Source: Tumidithrix helvetica (GTDB lineage: Bacteria; Cyanobacteriota; Cyanobacteriia; Pseudanabaenales; Pseudanabaenaceae). From it: 64,000 bases of DNA. Where the stretch lies: contig NZ_CBDDRA010000010.1 of the NCBI RefSeq assembly GCF_965232925.1, positions 1 through 64,000 on the forward strand, given 5' to 3'. This document shows positions 8,308-16,545 of this stretch, in pieces. A program made the translations under genes and the position numbers. Under the pieces are notes generated by a model. It saw nothing but the letters and a program-made list of their open reading frames with translations, was not told the origin of the DNA and did no database searches. The first letter of the stretch is position 1. Each line of letters opens with the position of its first letter.

Positions 8308-10440
8308 ATGAAATGTATGACGTTGCTAGTCTTAGCACCTAGTGTTGCTGTGGCTATTTTTAGCATTGCCGAAACGACTTGGGCGGAACCAATCGTTGAA
8401 ACGCAGAAAATTAATCAAAAAACAAACCAAGATATTCAAGTTTTAACCGCAGGTGAGTTGCGATCGCAAGTTTCTCAACAAAGTTCTAGTTTATTGCCTC
8501 CTAAGCTTGATTTTAGTTTTCCGCTTAAAACTGAGACTGTAGCTCAAACAAAACCTGAGAGCGATGAAATTCAACTGGACGTAACGGGTAAGAAGTCACC
8601 ATTTTCTCCCACTTCTGCACCAGTCTATGTTGTACCTAAAGAAGAAATCCAGAAGCAAAATCCTAGTACGGCATCAGAACTTTTGCGAAGCTTACCCGGA
8701 TTCGCGATCAATGACTATGGGTTTGGTGCAGATATCCATACGGGGACTTTTTTGCGCGGATTTGCGATCAACCAATCGGTATTTCAAATTAATGGACGTT
8801 CCTTTGGTAGTAATGTTAATACCTATCATGGTGGAACCGATCTGAATGGTATTCCCGTTGATGCGATCGAACGTGTGGAGTTAACAGGTGGAACCAGTGC
8901 CACCCTTTACGGCTCGGAAGCCTTTGGTGGTGTTATAAATCTCGTGACCAAAAAAGATCCACAGCCACTCAAAGCAACTGCTGGTATTGAGTTGGGTTCC
9001 TATGGCTTTCAACGCTACCGTGTTGGCTATGGTGGCACGGTGGATGGCGTGAACTTCCGTTTGGGCTACGAGCGTTTCTCAACAGATAATAACTATCCTG
9101 TGCCGATTGGGGCTGCTAACCGCAATCCTGCTGATGGCAGGCTTTTTAATGGCGATACTCGTCTCGATAACTTTTATGGTAGCCTTGAAACTCCGATTGA
9201 TGCCCGCAACTCTTTTAGCATTGATGCTTATAAAAGTGCCAGTCGTCGAGGGCTCCTTTACTTTGGCTTTCCATTACAACGCGATCGCCTAGATCACGAG
9301 CTAACGAATGTGGGTGCGACATTGACAAGTCGTCTGGGCAGTGGCGACGAGTCAATCTTGAAAACGACCATTGCATTCAACCAAGATTTTTTTAATACCT
9401 ATGGTCCCTCAGGTGTATTTTCTCGCACAGGCACTTTAGATTCACAAGTACTGAGTGGTCGTGTCGAACATCAATGGCAACTAGCAGCTAACAACAAACT
9501 TACATGGGGATTTGATGTTAACACGAATTCCATTCGCGGAGATGTTCTCAGTAGTGTTCCTGCTTTAAGCTCTTTAAATGGAACTGTTAATCGCAATCGC
9601 TCTCTATTTGCTCTCTTTGCCCTGAATGCATGGAAAATTGATGACAACTTTCAATTGGAAGTTGGATTGCGTCAGAATTTCACAAGTGACTTTGGTAGCT
9701 ATCTCAATCCTACCATTGGAACGAGATGGAATCTTACACCCGATATTGCTTTTCGCAATAGTTTTGCAGTGCTTCAGAGAAACCCCGGACTGGATCAGCT
9801 TTATGTGTTTGATACAGTTCATGGTTGGTTTCCTAATCCCAATCTAGTCCCCGAACGTGGTGTAGCATGGACGGCTGGTTTTGATGTAAATGTGACTGAT
9901 ACTTTCCTCGTTCAGTTAACTTATTTTGGGAGCAGTATAAGCGATCGGATCAGTACGATCGCGACTGGAGCAGTGACTCAATGGCAAAATATTGGACAAG
10001 TGAATACCAATGGTATTGAGGCAGCCCTCAAATGGAAAATCACGCCTGAGTTCTCATCATTCCTCAACTTTACCTATACTGATGCCAAAATCACCAGTAG
10101 CAAAACAGCTTCTGAAGTTGGCTTGCAACTGGCAACAGTTCCCTACTCCGTTGGTAAGTTAGGCGTTAGCTATGAGTCCAATGGCTGGCAAGCAAATCTA
10201 TTTTTTAACTACTATAGTGGTTCGCGCCGTGCTGTCTTTGCTCAGGGTACAGCAGGACAGACAGCTACCGACTTCTCCCCTGCCTATCTAAGCCTTGACT
10301 TTAATGCGAAAGTTCCACTAGCTAAAAATGTAGCACTGACGCTCAATCTAGAAAATTTGACGGATCAGACCTATGAAAAAACCAATCGCATCTATCAACC
10401 TGGTCTAACCTATCGAGTAGGTGTGCAAGCAAGTTTCTAG
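8308..10440 (+). CDS. TonB-dependent outer membrane receptor
   Basis: The 710-residue protein has a signal peptide (about residues 1-26, ending near TTWA), a plug domain (about 105-215, with STASELLRSLPGF and IERVELTGGTSATLYGSEAFGGVINLVTK) and a 22-strand barrel ending in phenylalanine (VGVQASF). It would import a large scarce ligand such as a siderophore, haem or cobalamin, powered by the TonB-ExbBD genes next to it. GAGGAG stands about 10 bases before the ATG. No AMIN domain, common in cyanobacterial siderophore receptors, is apparent. The ligand cannot be read from sequence. Confidence 0.92.
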   Translation: MKCMTLLVLAPSVAVAIFSIAETTWAEPIVETQKINQKTNQDIQVLTAGELRSQVSQQSSSLLPPKLDFSFPLKTETVAQTKPESDEIQLDVTGKKSPFSPTSAPVYVVPKEEIQKQNPSTASELLRSLPGFAINDYGFGADIHTGTFLRGFAINQSVFQINGRSFGSNVNTYHGGTDLNGIPVDAIERVELTGGTSATLYGSEAFGGVINLVTKKDPQPLKATAGIELGSYGFQRYRVGYGGTVDGVNFRLGYERFSTDNNYPVPIGAANRNPADGRLFNGDTRLDNFYGSLETPIDARNSFSIDAYKSASRRGLLYFGFPLQRDRLDHELTNVGATLTSRLGSGDESILKTTIAFNQDFFNTYGPSGVFSRTGTLDSQVLSGRVEHQWQLAANNKLTWGFDVNTNSIRGDVLSSVPALSSLNGTVNRNRSLFALFALNAWKIDDNFQLEVGLRQNFTSDFGSYLNPTIGTRWNLTPDIAFRNSFAVLQRNPGLDQLYVFDTVHGWFPNPNLVPERGVAWTAGFDVNVTDTFLVQLTYFGSSISDRISTIATGAVTQWQNIGQVNTNGIEAALKWKITPEFSSFLNFTYTDAKITSSKTASEVGLQLATVPYSVGKLGVSYESNGWQANLFFNYYSGSRRAVFAQGTAGQTATDFSPAYLSLDFNAKVPLAKNVALTLNLENLTDQTYEKTNRIYQPGLTYRVGVQASF

Positions 10441-10451
10441 CCCAATTAGTA

Positions 10452-10472
10452 GTGCAGGCAAGATGCCTGCAC
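10452..10472 (+). terminator. Hairpin after the receptor gene
   Basis: GTGCAGGC and GCCTGCAC pair as 8-bp perfect arms around AAGAT, 11 bases beyond the receptor stop codon. No clear U-tract follows, so it may be a terminator or an mRNA-end stabiliser. Confidence 0.5.
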
Positions 10473-10489
10473 AGGTTTGAGTTCTGCGC

Positions 10490-10539
10490 TACGAGTGGGT
10501 TTTCAAAAAGTTGTACCGCAGCTTTTTTGAAAATGGTAT
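10490..10539. repeat. Dispersed MITE-like element, degenerate copy B
   Basis: Only the right half is recognisable. TTTTCAAAAAG and CTTTTTTGAAAA form a stem around TTGTACCGCAG, and the end is AAATGGTAT as in the other copies. The stem is kept although its inner bases differ from copies C and D. The left end and GC hairpin are eroded or absent. Confidence 0.55.
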
Positions 10540-10674
10540 AAGGTTCGCTATAGCGATCGCCAGAGAGGTTAAGGCAAAATTCTCCTCGCTCGTTGAACGG
10601 AGGTTGGTGAGCATTGTCAAAGTAGCCTAATCTATCCGATTAGACTTAGCTACGTTTTCTATAAATGCGAACTG

Positions 10675-13446
10675 CTATAGTTGCTCCAAACGCGATCGCA
10701 AGATTGTTTGTTGTTTGAGGAATTCTTCGAGTTCAGCCTGAGCTGTTGCCACGACTTCAGGGGGAGCTTTCTTCACATAACCTTCGTTGTTTAAACGAGA
10801 TTGTAGAGAAGCGATCGCACCTTCCAACTTAGTCAGACTGCGTTCTAGTTTGCTCTTTAACTGGGCAATATCGACCACACCTGTGAGCGGAATGATCGCT
10901 TGCACTGTCCCAACTACGCCCACAATCGTTTGCTCTTCAGTTTGTTCCGAAGCAACAGGAGACGAGGTTTGAATCGTTAGGGTTTCTACTCGAGCTAAAT
11001 CGAGGAGATAGGTTTGACCCTCTGCGAGCAGTTTCTGTTCGCGATCGCTTTCGGTTTGCAAGATGACGGTAATCTTCAAGCTAGGCTTGATTTCAGCTTC
11101 GGCTCTGAGGTTGCGAATTGTGCGAATTACCCCTGTGAGCAGCTCAAATTGTTCTTCTAGTTGGGGATCGATTACATTGCGATCTGGTTCGGGATAGGCT
11201 TGTAAAGCGAGGACATGCTTTTTATCTTCAGTTTCGGCGGGATTGAGGATTTGCCAAATCTCTTCTGTGATATGAGGCATAAATGGATGCAGGAGTCGCA
11301 GGATTCCATCTAAGACGTAGGCAAGGGTTTGTTGGGCGACTTGACGAGATTCAAGTTTGGCAGAATTCGATTGAACTGTAGGATCGTCTTGCAGTTGTAA
11401 GCGAGACTTGACGAGTTCGATATACCAATCGCAAAAATCACCCCAAATAAATTCATAGAGACCTTTTGCAGCTTCGCCCATGCCATATTGCTCGAGCTGT
11501 TGCCGCGTCTGTTGCACCACTTGATGGAATCGCGAGAGAATCCAGCGATCGCTTAATTCTAGGTTGGGATTTTCTAGGAATTGGGGAGGGATAGGGCTGA
11601 GATCGTCGTCCAAATTCATCAAGACAAATCGCGAAGCATTCCATAACTTATTGGCGAAATTACGAGCTGCTTCCACATTGGAGGATTCATCGGTCTTGCG
11701 ATTGTAGTCTAGGCGAATATCTTGGCCCGCACCTGTCACCTCTCTCACGAGGGCAAAACGAAGGGCATCGGTTCCATATTTGTTGATCAACAGGAGCGGA
11801 TCGATGCCATTGTTCTTAGACTTTGACATCTTTTGATTGTTCTCATCCCGCACCAGTCCGTGAATATAGACGGTTTGAAAAGGAATTTTTCCTGTGAATC
11901 GCTTTGCCATCATCGTCATCCGTGCCACCCAGAAAAAGATGATATCAAAACCCGTCACCAATACGCTGGTTGGATAGAAAGTAGCTAAATCCTGCGTTTG
12001 TGCGGGCCATCCTAGGGTGGAGAATGGCCATAACCCCGAAGAGAACCAGGTATCTAAAACATCGACATCGCGTTCTAGGGTAACTTCCTTGCCATGCTTT
12101 GCTTGCGCTAAGGCTAGGGCTTCCGCCTCGTTATGTGCGACAAACACATCGCCAGAGGGCGTGTACCAAGCAGGAATTTGATGTCCCCACCATAGTTGGC
12201 GAGAGATGCACCAATCTTTGAGTTTTACGAGCCAATCGCGATAAACTTTTCCCCAACGTTCGGGCACAAATTGAGGGGAGTTGTTCTGGTCGAAGTCTTG
12301 TAGGGCACTATCTGCTAGAGGACGAATCTTGACAAACCATTGTGTAGAGAGAAATGGTTCCACGGGTACTTTCCCTCGTTCGGAATAGGGAACTGTGGTC
12401 AGATAGTCTTCAATCTTGTCCAATAGACCGAGAGATTCCAGCTTCGCTACCACATTCTTTCTGGCGACAAATCGATCTTGCCCTTTAAATTCGCCACCAT
12501 TCTCATTAATGGAACCATCTTTATTGAGGATGTTAATCGTGGGAAGATTGTGGCGTTTTCCTAGCTCAAAGTCATTGTAGTCATGGGCTGGCGTAATCTT
12601 GACGCAACCTGTGCCAAATTCGCGATCCACATAATCATCTCCTACAATCGGGATCTCGCGATTCATCAATGGAAGTGTTACAGTTTTACCAATTAGATGT
12701 TTGTAGCGATCGTCATCAGGATTCACGGCTACGGCAGTATCCCCCAACATCGTTTCTGGGCGCGTGGTTGCTACCACTAGATAGCCACTTCCATCTGTAA
12801 GCGGATAGCGGAAGTGCCATAAATTTCCTTTGACTTCTTGATTGTCAACTTCCAGATCGGATACGGCTGACTGCGAAGAAGGACACCAGTTTACAAGGTA
12901 TTCACCTCGATAAATCAAACCTTCTTTGTGAAGGCGAACGAATGCTTCGGTTACAGCCTCCGAGAGGCCAGCATCCATCGTGAAGCGTTCTCTCGTCCAA
13001 TCTGCAGATACACCCAAGCGGCGGAGTTGATTAACTATTGTACCTCCAGATTCGGCTTTCCATTTCCAAGCTCTCTCAAGGAATTTATCGCGTCCTAACT
13101 CTTGTCGCTTAATTCCTTCTTTTTTTAATTGCTTCTCTAAGAGAGCCTGAACAGCGATACTGGCGTGATCTGTGCCAGGGAGCCAGAGCGTATTAAATCC
13201 CTTCATGCGATGATAGCGAATCAGAATATCGATCAATGATTCCTCAAAAGCATGTCCAGTATGAAGGCTACCCGTCACATTGGGCGGTGGAATCATAATC
13301 GAATAAGCAGGGCGGCAGGATGCATCCCCGTTAGGGCGATCGCTTTCGGCTTCCGCAACAAAGACGCCTTGCTCTTCCCAATACTTTTGCCATTTGATTT
13401 CGGTTTCATGGGGGCTGTATTGCTTGGGCAGATTATCGATATTCAT
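10675..13446 (-). CDS. valS: Valyl-tRNA synthetase
   Basis: The 923-residue class I enzyme charges tRNA-Val. The HIGH motif is HTGH at residues 62-65 after PPPNVTGSL. The KMSKS loop is at about 539-543. Between them lies the CP1 editing domain (TTRPETMLGDTAVAVNP, GTGCVKITPAHDYNDFE), which hydrolyses Thr-tRNA. The C-terminus has the anticodon-binding domain and the coiled-coil arm usual in ValRS (final about 70 residues, LERSLTKLEGAIASLQSRL). Length and all signatures are normal. It stands alone on the minus strand. Confidence 0.97.
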   Translation of the reverse strand: MNIDNLPKQYSPHETEIKWQKYWEEQGVFVAEAESDRPNGDASCRPAYSIMIPPPNVTGSLHTGHAFEESLIDILIRYHRMKGFNTLWLPGTDHASIAVQALLEKQLKKEGIKRQELGRDKFLERAWKWKAESGGTIVNQLRRLGVSADWTRERFTMDAGLSEAVTEAFVRLHKEGLIYRGEYLVNWCPSSQSAVSDLEVDNQEVKGNLWHFRYPLTDGSGYLVVATTRPETMLGDTAVAVNPDDDRYKHLIGKTVTLPLMNREIPIVGDDYVDREFGTGCVKITPAHDYNDFELGKRHNLPTINILNKDGSINENGGEFKGQDRFVARKNVVAKLESLGLLDKIEDYLTTVPYSERGKVPVEPFLSTQWFVKIRPLADSALQDFDQNNSPQFVPERWGKVYRDWLVKLKDWCISRQLWWGHQIPAWYTPSGDVFVAHNEAEALALAQAKHGKEVTLERDVDVLDTWFSSGLWPFSTLGWPAQTQDLATFYPTSVLVTGFDIIFFWVARMTMMAKRFTGKIPFQTVYIHGLVRDENNQKMSKSKNNGIDPLLLINKYGTDALRFALVREVTGAGQDIRLDYNRKTDESSNVEAARNFANKLWNASRFVLMNLDDDLSPIPPQFLENPNLELSDRWILSRFHQVVQQTRQQLEQYGMGEAAKGLYEFIWGDFCDWYIELVKSRLQLQDDPTVQSNSAKLESRQVAQQTLAYVLDGILRLLHPFMPHITEEIWQILNPAETEDKKHVLALQAYPEPDRNVIDPQLEEQFELLTGVIRTIRNLRAEAEIKPSLKITVILQTESDREQKLLAEGQTYLLDLARVETLTIQTSSPVASEQTEEQTIVGVVGTVQAIIPLTGVVDIAQLKSKLERSLTKLEGAIASLQSRLNNEGYVKKAPPEVVATAQAELEEFLKQQTILRSRLEQL

Positions 13447-13585
13447 AGCGAATTTGTCACGAATTTGGATAGGGTTGATTCAGCGAAGGTTGGAAGAGCT
13501 ACATGTTCGGTTAGTAAAGTTTGTTTTGAGATTCTAGGATCTCTCCATTGGTTACTACTGCGAACATACTAGCCAGAAATCCAGT

Positions 13586-13649
13586 TCTCTCCCCTACCCT
13601 GCGGAAAGTCGCTTCGCGACTAGTGCAAGGGGAGGGTTAGAGTAGGGTA
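13586..13649. repeat. Cyanobacterial GC-rich interspersed repeat with nested hairpin
   Basis: CTCTCCCCT and AGGGGAGGG form outer arms. Inside, AGTCGC-TTC-GCGACT is a perfect inner hairpin (13607-13621). The right flank, AAGGGGAGGGTTAGAGTAG, matches the one at 54155, so both belong to one repeat family. It lies between valS and the epimerase gene. Confidence 0.6.
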
Positions 13650-13739
13650 ATTATCCCATCTCACAAACAATGCTGGATCTGTGAATAGATTAGCTATTGG
13701 GGTAAGGAGATCGGACTTAGTGTAAACAGATTCTTAAAC

Positions 13740-14687
13740 TTACTTTACCTCAGCAAATAGATTTGTGATGCGAGGATATTTAGAAGTTAGACCAAAGGTT
13801 TCAGGAGTAACGACATCATAGGTAAGGTGGCGCAACTTGACATTAAAAAGATCCCATTCTGCCACTTCAATTTTAAATAATTTAATGATTAAGTTGATCA
13901 GCGTTGGTGAGAGATCGATCTGCCAGCCAATGCGCTTTTGATACAATTCGCAAACCTCAGCGATCGCACCATTTACGGTTGACTTTGGCATCCCCATCAC
14001 TAGGCGCGTGGGTAGATGTTCGCAGAACTTTGGCTGATCGGCCGTCAGTAAATAGGTAATAATTTGGGCAATGTCGCTACCATGGATGAAATGAAAACTA
14101 CCCTCACCTTTGACAAATCTAATATATTTCACATACTTAACAATATCTTTTAGCCCTGCCGAGATATGGGAATAGGGCTTATCTGCTGCCCCACCAAAGA
14201 CCAAGGTTGGAAATACGGTAATTAGCCGCTTGCTGATCGGAGAATTTTCCAAATATTCCAAACAGTCGTATTTAGAGCGAATGTAGTCTGTACCGATCGT
14301 TCCAGCCTCTTTGAGCAGTTGATTGTGAGAATCGAGAATGCTTGCCGTAGAAAAATAAATGGCGCGATCGCACACTTCAGGATCTAAAGCATCAAACAAT
14401 TCATGGGTCTTGTGCACGTTGGTTTGAAATACCTCCTCTGTGCCACCCCAGCAGGCTGCCGTACTCACGACATAGTTCATGGTAGCAAGTAAAGATTTAT
14501 ATGCCCCAATGTTACTCATATTGTCTTCGATCACCGTTACCCCCGATCTAACGCTGAGATCGGTTTTGAGCTTGGCACGATTGCGCACGAGCAGATAAAG
14601 CTCATAATCGGTCTGATGTAGCAAAGACTCTACAAGATAGTGACCCACACAGCCACTCGCACCCGTAATAAAAACTTTTTTTGCCAT
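13740..14687 (-). CDS. NAD-dependent epimerase/dehydratase (extended SDR)
   Basis: The 315-residue protein is an extended short-chain dehydrogenase. The Rossmann motif GASGCVGHYL lies at the start, STAS precedes the catalytic region, and the YxxxK pair is in DYIRSKYDCLEYL. Substrate binding follows (FPTLVFGG). I start it at the ATG at 14685-14687 (MAKKVFITGASG), because an upstream extension would run through a repeat and a palindrome and add 38 residues unlike any SDR. The substrate is unknown; sugar nucleotide, steroid-like and flavonoid-like activities are all possible. Confidence 0.85.
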   Translation of the reverse strand: MAKKVFITGASGCVGHYLVESLLHQTDYELYLLVRNRAKLKTDLSVRSGVTVIEDNMSNIGAYKSLLATMNYVVSTAACWGGTEEVFQTNVHKTHELFDALDPEVCDRAIYFSTASILDSHNQLLKEAGTIGTDYIRSKYDCLEYLENSPISKRLITVFPTLVFGGAADKPYSHISAGLKDIVKYVKYIRFVKGEGSFHFIHGSDIAQIITYLLTADQPKFCEHLPTRLVMGMPKSTVNGAIAEVCELYQKRIGWQIDLSPTLINLIIKLFKIEVAEWDLFNVKLRHLTYDVVTPETFGLTSKYPRITNLFAEVK

Positions 14688-14710
14688 ATTTAAATATCTA
14701 ACTCTTTCTT

Positions 14711-14744
14711 CTCCCCCCTTTTTTAAGGGGGGCTGGGGGGGATC
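14711..14744. repeat. Common cyanobacterial C/G-tract intergenic repeat
   Basis: CTCCCCCCTTTTTTAAGGGG continues GGCTGGGGGGGATC. CCCCCCTT and AAGGGGGG form a hairpin followed by a G-run ending in GATC. This kind of repeat is frequent in cyanobacterial intergenic DNA. It sits just upstream of the epimerase start. Confidence 0.6.
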
Positions 14745-14788
14745 AAACACTGAAACCAAGCAGCAAAAACTTATATATACCTTAGCTC

Positions 14789-14822
14789 GTTGTAGGGGCA
14801 ATTCATGAATTGCCCCTACAAC
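14789..14822. repeat. Perfect 34-bp palindrome (same core as 2824-2857)
   Basis: GTTGTAGGGGCAATTCA is followed by its exact reverse complement. The inner 28 bases are identical to the palindrome after phoX. The outer three bases differ but still pair (GTT/AAC here, CCC/GGG there), so base-pairing is kept although sequence is not. It lies between hemE and the epimerase gene. Confidence 0.7.
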
Positions 14823-14912
14823 GGAGAGACTGGGGGATGATCCTCAAAACAATAACGGGAGCGCAGCCATTGCGCCCCCATCTAAAGAATTATGTTGCAA
14901 TCCTCGGAGCAA

Positions 14913-15947
14913 TTAAGCCAATCCTTTGACCGTCTCAAAAAAGAAACGAGCATTTTCTTCGGGCGTGGTCGATAAAATGCCATGCCCCAAATTCATGATG
15001 TGACCTTTATTTCCAGCTTTTTGCACCACTTCTAAGATGCGCTCGCGGATATAACTTTGATCGGCAAAAAGAACGCAGGGGTCGAGGTTGCCTTGTACGG
15101 GAATGTGGCGACCAATGCGATCGCGCGCTTCGGCAAGATCGACTGTCCAGTCAACGCTGATAATATCTACACCAGACTTAGGCATGCGGTCTAGCACCCC
15201 AGCACTGCCACTAATGTAAAGAATCATCGGTGTATCGGGGTATTTTGCCTTGACCTTATCTACGACGATCTTTTGATAGGGCAGAGCAAAATTTTCATAA
15301 TCCGTTGGGCAAAGATGTCCTGCCCAAGAGTCAAACATCTGTACCACTTGAGCGCCGCACTCAATCTGGTGGATCACATAAGTACCAACCATCTCGGCGA
15401 GTTTTGCCAAAAAGCTATGGACGATCGCTGGCTCTTTGTAGGCCAATGATTTGATTACCGAATAATCTTTAGAACCTTTTCCTTCAACGGAATAAGCAGC
15501 CAATGTCCAAGGTGCGCCAACAAAGCCGAGGATCGTCGCTTGGTCTTTAACTTCTTCTTTGATCGCGCTTAAAATTTTACGAATAAAAGGAACCGCAGTA
15601 TCGGGATCGAATTCCTTAAGGGCATCAACCTGCGCTTGGGTGCGAATGGGCGACGCGATAATTGGCCCTTTACTTTCAATAATGTCAAAGTCGATCCCAA
15701 TTCCTGTAAGGGGAGTGAGAATGTCGGAAAACATAATCACGCCATCAGGCTGGAAAGCACGAAATGGCTGTAAAGAGATTTCGGCGGCTAATTCAGGAAT
15801 TTCTGAACGCTCTCTAAAGGTTGGGTATTTATCACGCAGATCCCTATACACCTTCATGTATCTACCTGCTTGGCGCATCATCCAAACTGGCGGACGATCT
15901 AGCACTTCGCCTCGCGCAGCTCTGAGTAGGCGATCATTGCCTCCCAT
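14913..15947 (-). CDS. hemE: Uroporphyrinogen decarboxylase
   Basis: The 344-residue cytoplasmic enzyme converts uroporphyrinogen III to coproporphyrinogen III in haem and chlorophyll synthesis. The hallmark N-terminal segment RPPVWMMRQAGRYMKVYR is present, with MFSDILTPLTGIGIDFDI (catalytic Asp region), FVGAPWTLAAYSVEGKGSKD and HLCPTDYENFALPY following. The C-terminus ends with the typical MNLGHGILSTTPEENARFF. Length and motifs are normal. It is divergent from cytM. Confidence 0.97.
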   Translation of the reverse strand: MGGNDRLLRAARGEVLDRPPVWMMRQAGRYMKVYRDLRDKYPTFRERSEIPELAAEISLQPFRAFQPDGVIMFSDILTPLTGIGIDFDIIESKGPIIASPIRTQAQVDALKEFDPDTAVPFIRKILSAIKEEVKDQATILGFVGAPWTLAAYSVEGKGSKDYSVIKSLAYKEPAIVHSFLAKLAEMVGTYVIHQIECGAQVVQMFDSWAGHLCPTDYENFALPYQKIVVDKVKAKYPDTPMILYISGSAGVLDRMPKSGVDIISVDWTVDLAEARDRIGRHIPVQGNLDPCVLFADQSYIRERILEVVQKAGNKGHIMNLGHGILSTTPEENARFFFETVKGLA

Positions 15948-16134
15948 AGTTAATTAATCCTAATTCACTTAAAATCTTGACATTGATTATTATGTCTTAA
16001 TCTGGACGCTCTATAATAAATGATCATAAGTGTTTGTACTTTCTTTAAGATATGTTATTTAGATTAAAGTTTTCTTGTGATTTCTCAATTTCTGCTTTGA
16101 TTGTTCTTTAACCCACTGGTTCAGTGATTTTGCT

Positions 16135-16545
16135 GTGAGTAATGACGGATTAAATTCAGCTACTGTAGCTCAGCCAGAGTTAGCCCCATCGCCTCAACAA
16201 GGACCTCATCAAGGGCTAGTGATTCTTGGTACAGCCCTGGTTTCGATCGCGATCGTCTTAATGTTGTGGTTATTTCGCCCTCATACCGACCCTTATACTG
16301 AATCTGTTTTGCAACTCGATGGCGATGCCAATAATGGCAGATCGATGTTTGTGATGAATTGTGTTGCCTGTCACGGACAATGGGCAACGGGCGAAGTCGG
16401 CCCGAGTTTGCGGGGGGTATCTGAGCGTTTATCGCGATCGCAACTCATCCATCAAGTTGTCAGTGGCGAAACCCCACCCATGCCAAAATTTCAACCAGAA
16501 GCAAAGCAAATGGCAGATCTTTTGAGCTATTTAGAGCAGTTGTAA
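16135..16545 (+). CDS. cytM: Membrane-anchored cytochrome c, cytochrome cM type
   Basis: The 136-residue protein has one N-terminal helix (about residues 28-47, LVILGTALVSIAIVLMLWLF) and a small class I cytochrome c domain. The haem motif CVACH binds haem covalently, and a methionine in PPMPKF is the likely sixth ligand. The segment DPYTESVLQLDGD before the haem domain and the ending QMADLLSYLEQL resemble cyanobacterial cytochrome cM, a low-potential membrane-bound cytochrome. The start is GTG. Its stop codon touches the stop codon of the convergent hybrid kinase gene with no gap. Confidence 0.8.
   Translation: MSNDGLNSATVAQPELAPSPQQGPHQGLVILGTALVSIAIVLMLWLFRPHTDPYTESVLQLDGDANNGRSMFVMNCVACHGQWATGEVGPSLRGVSERLSRSQLIHQVVSGETPPMPKFQPEAKQMADLLSYLEQL

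Noticed and set aside
14688..14801. 38-codon upstream extension of the SDR gene
   Set aside because: The extension would translate a C/G-tract repeat and part of the 34-bp palindrome; the SDR fold begins at MAKKVF.
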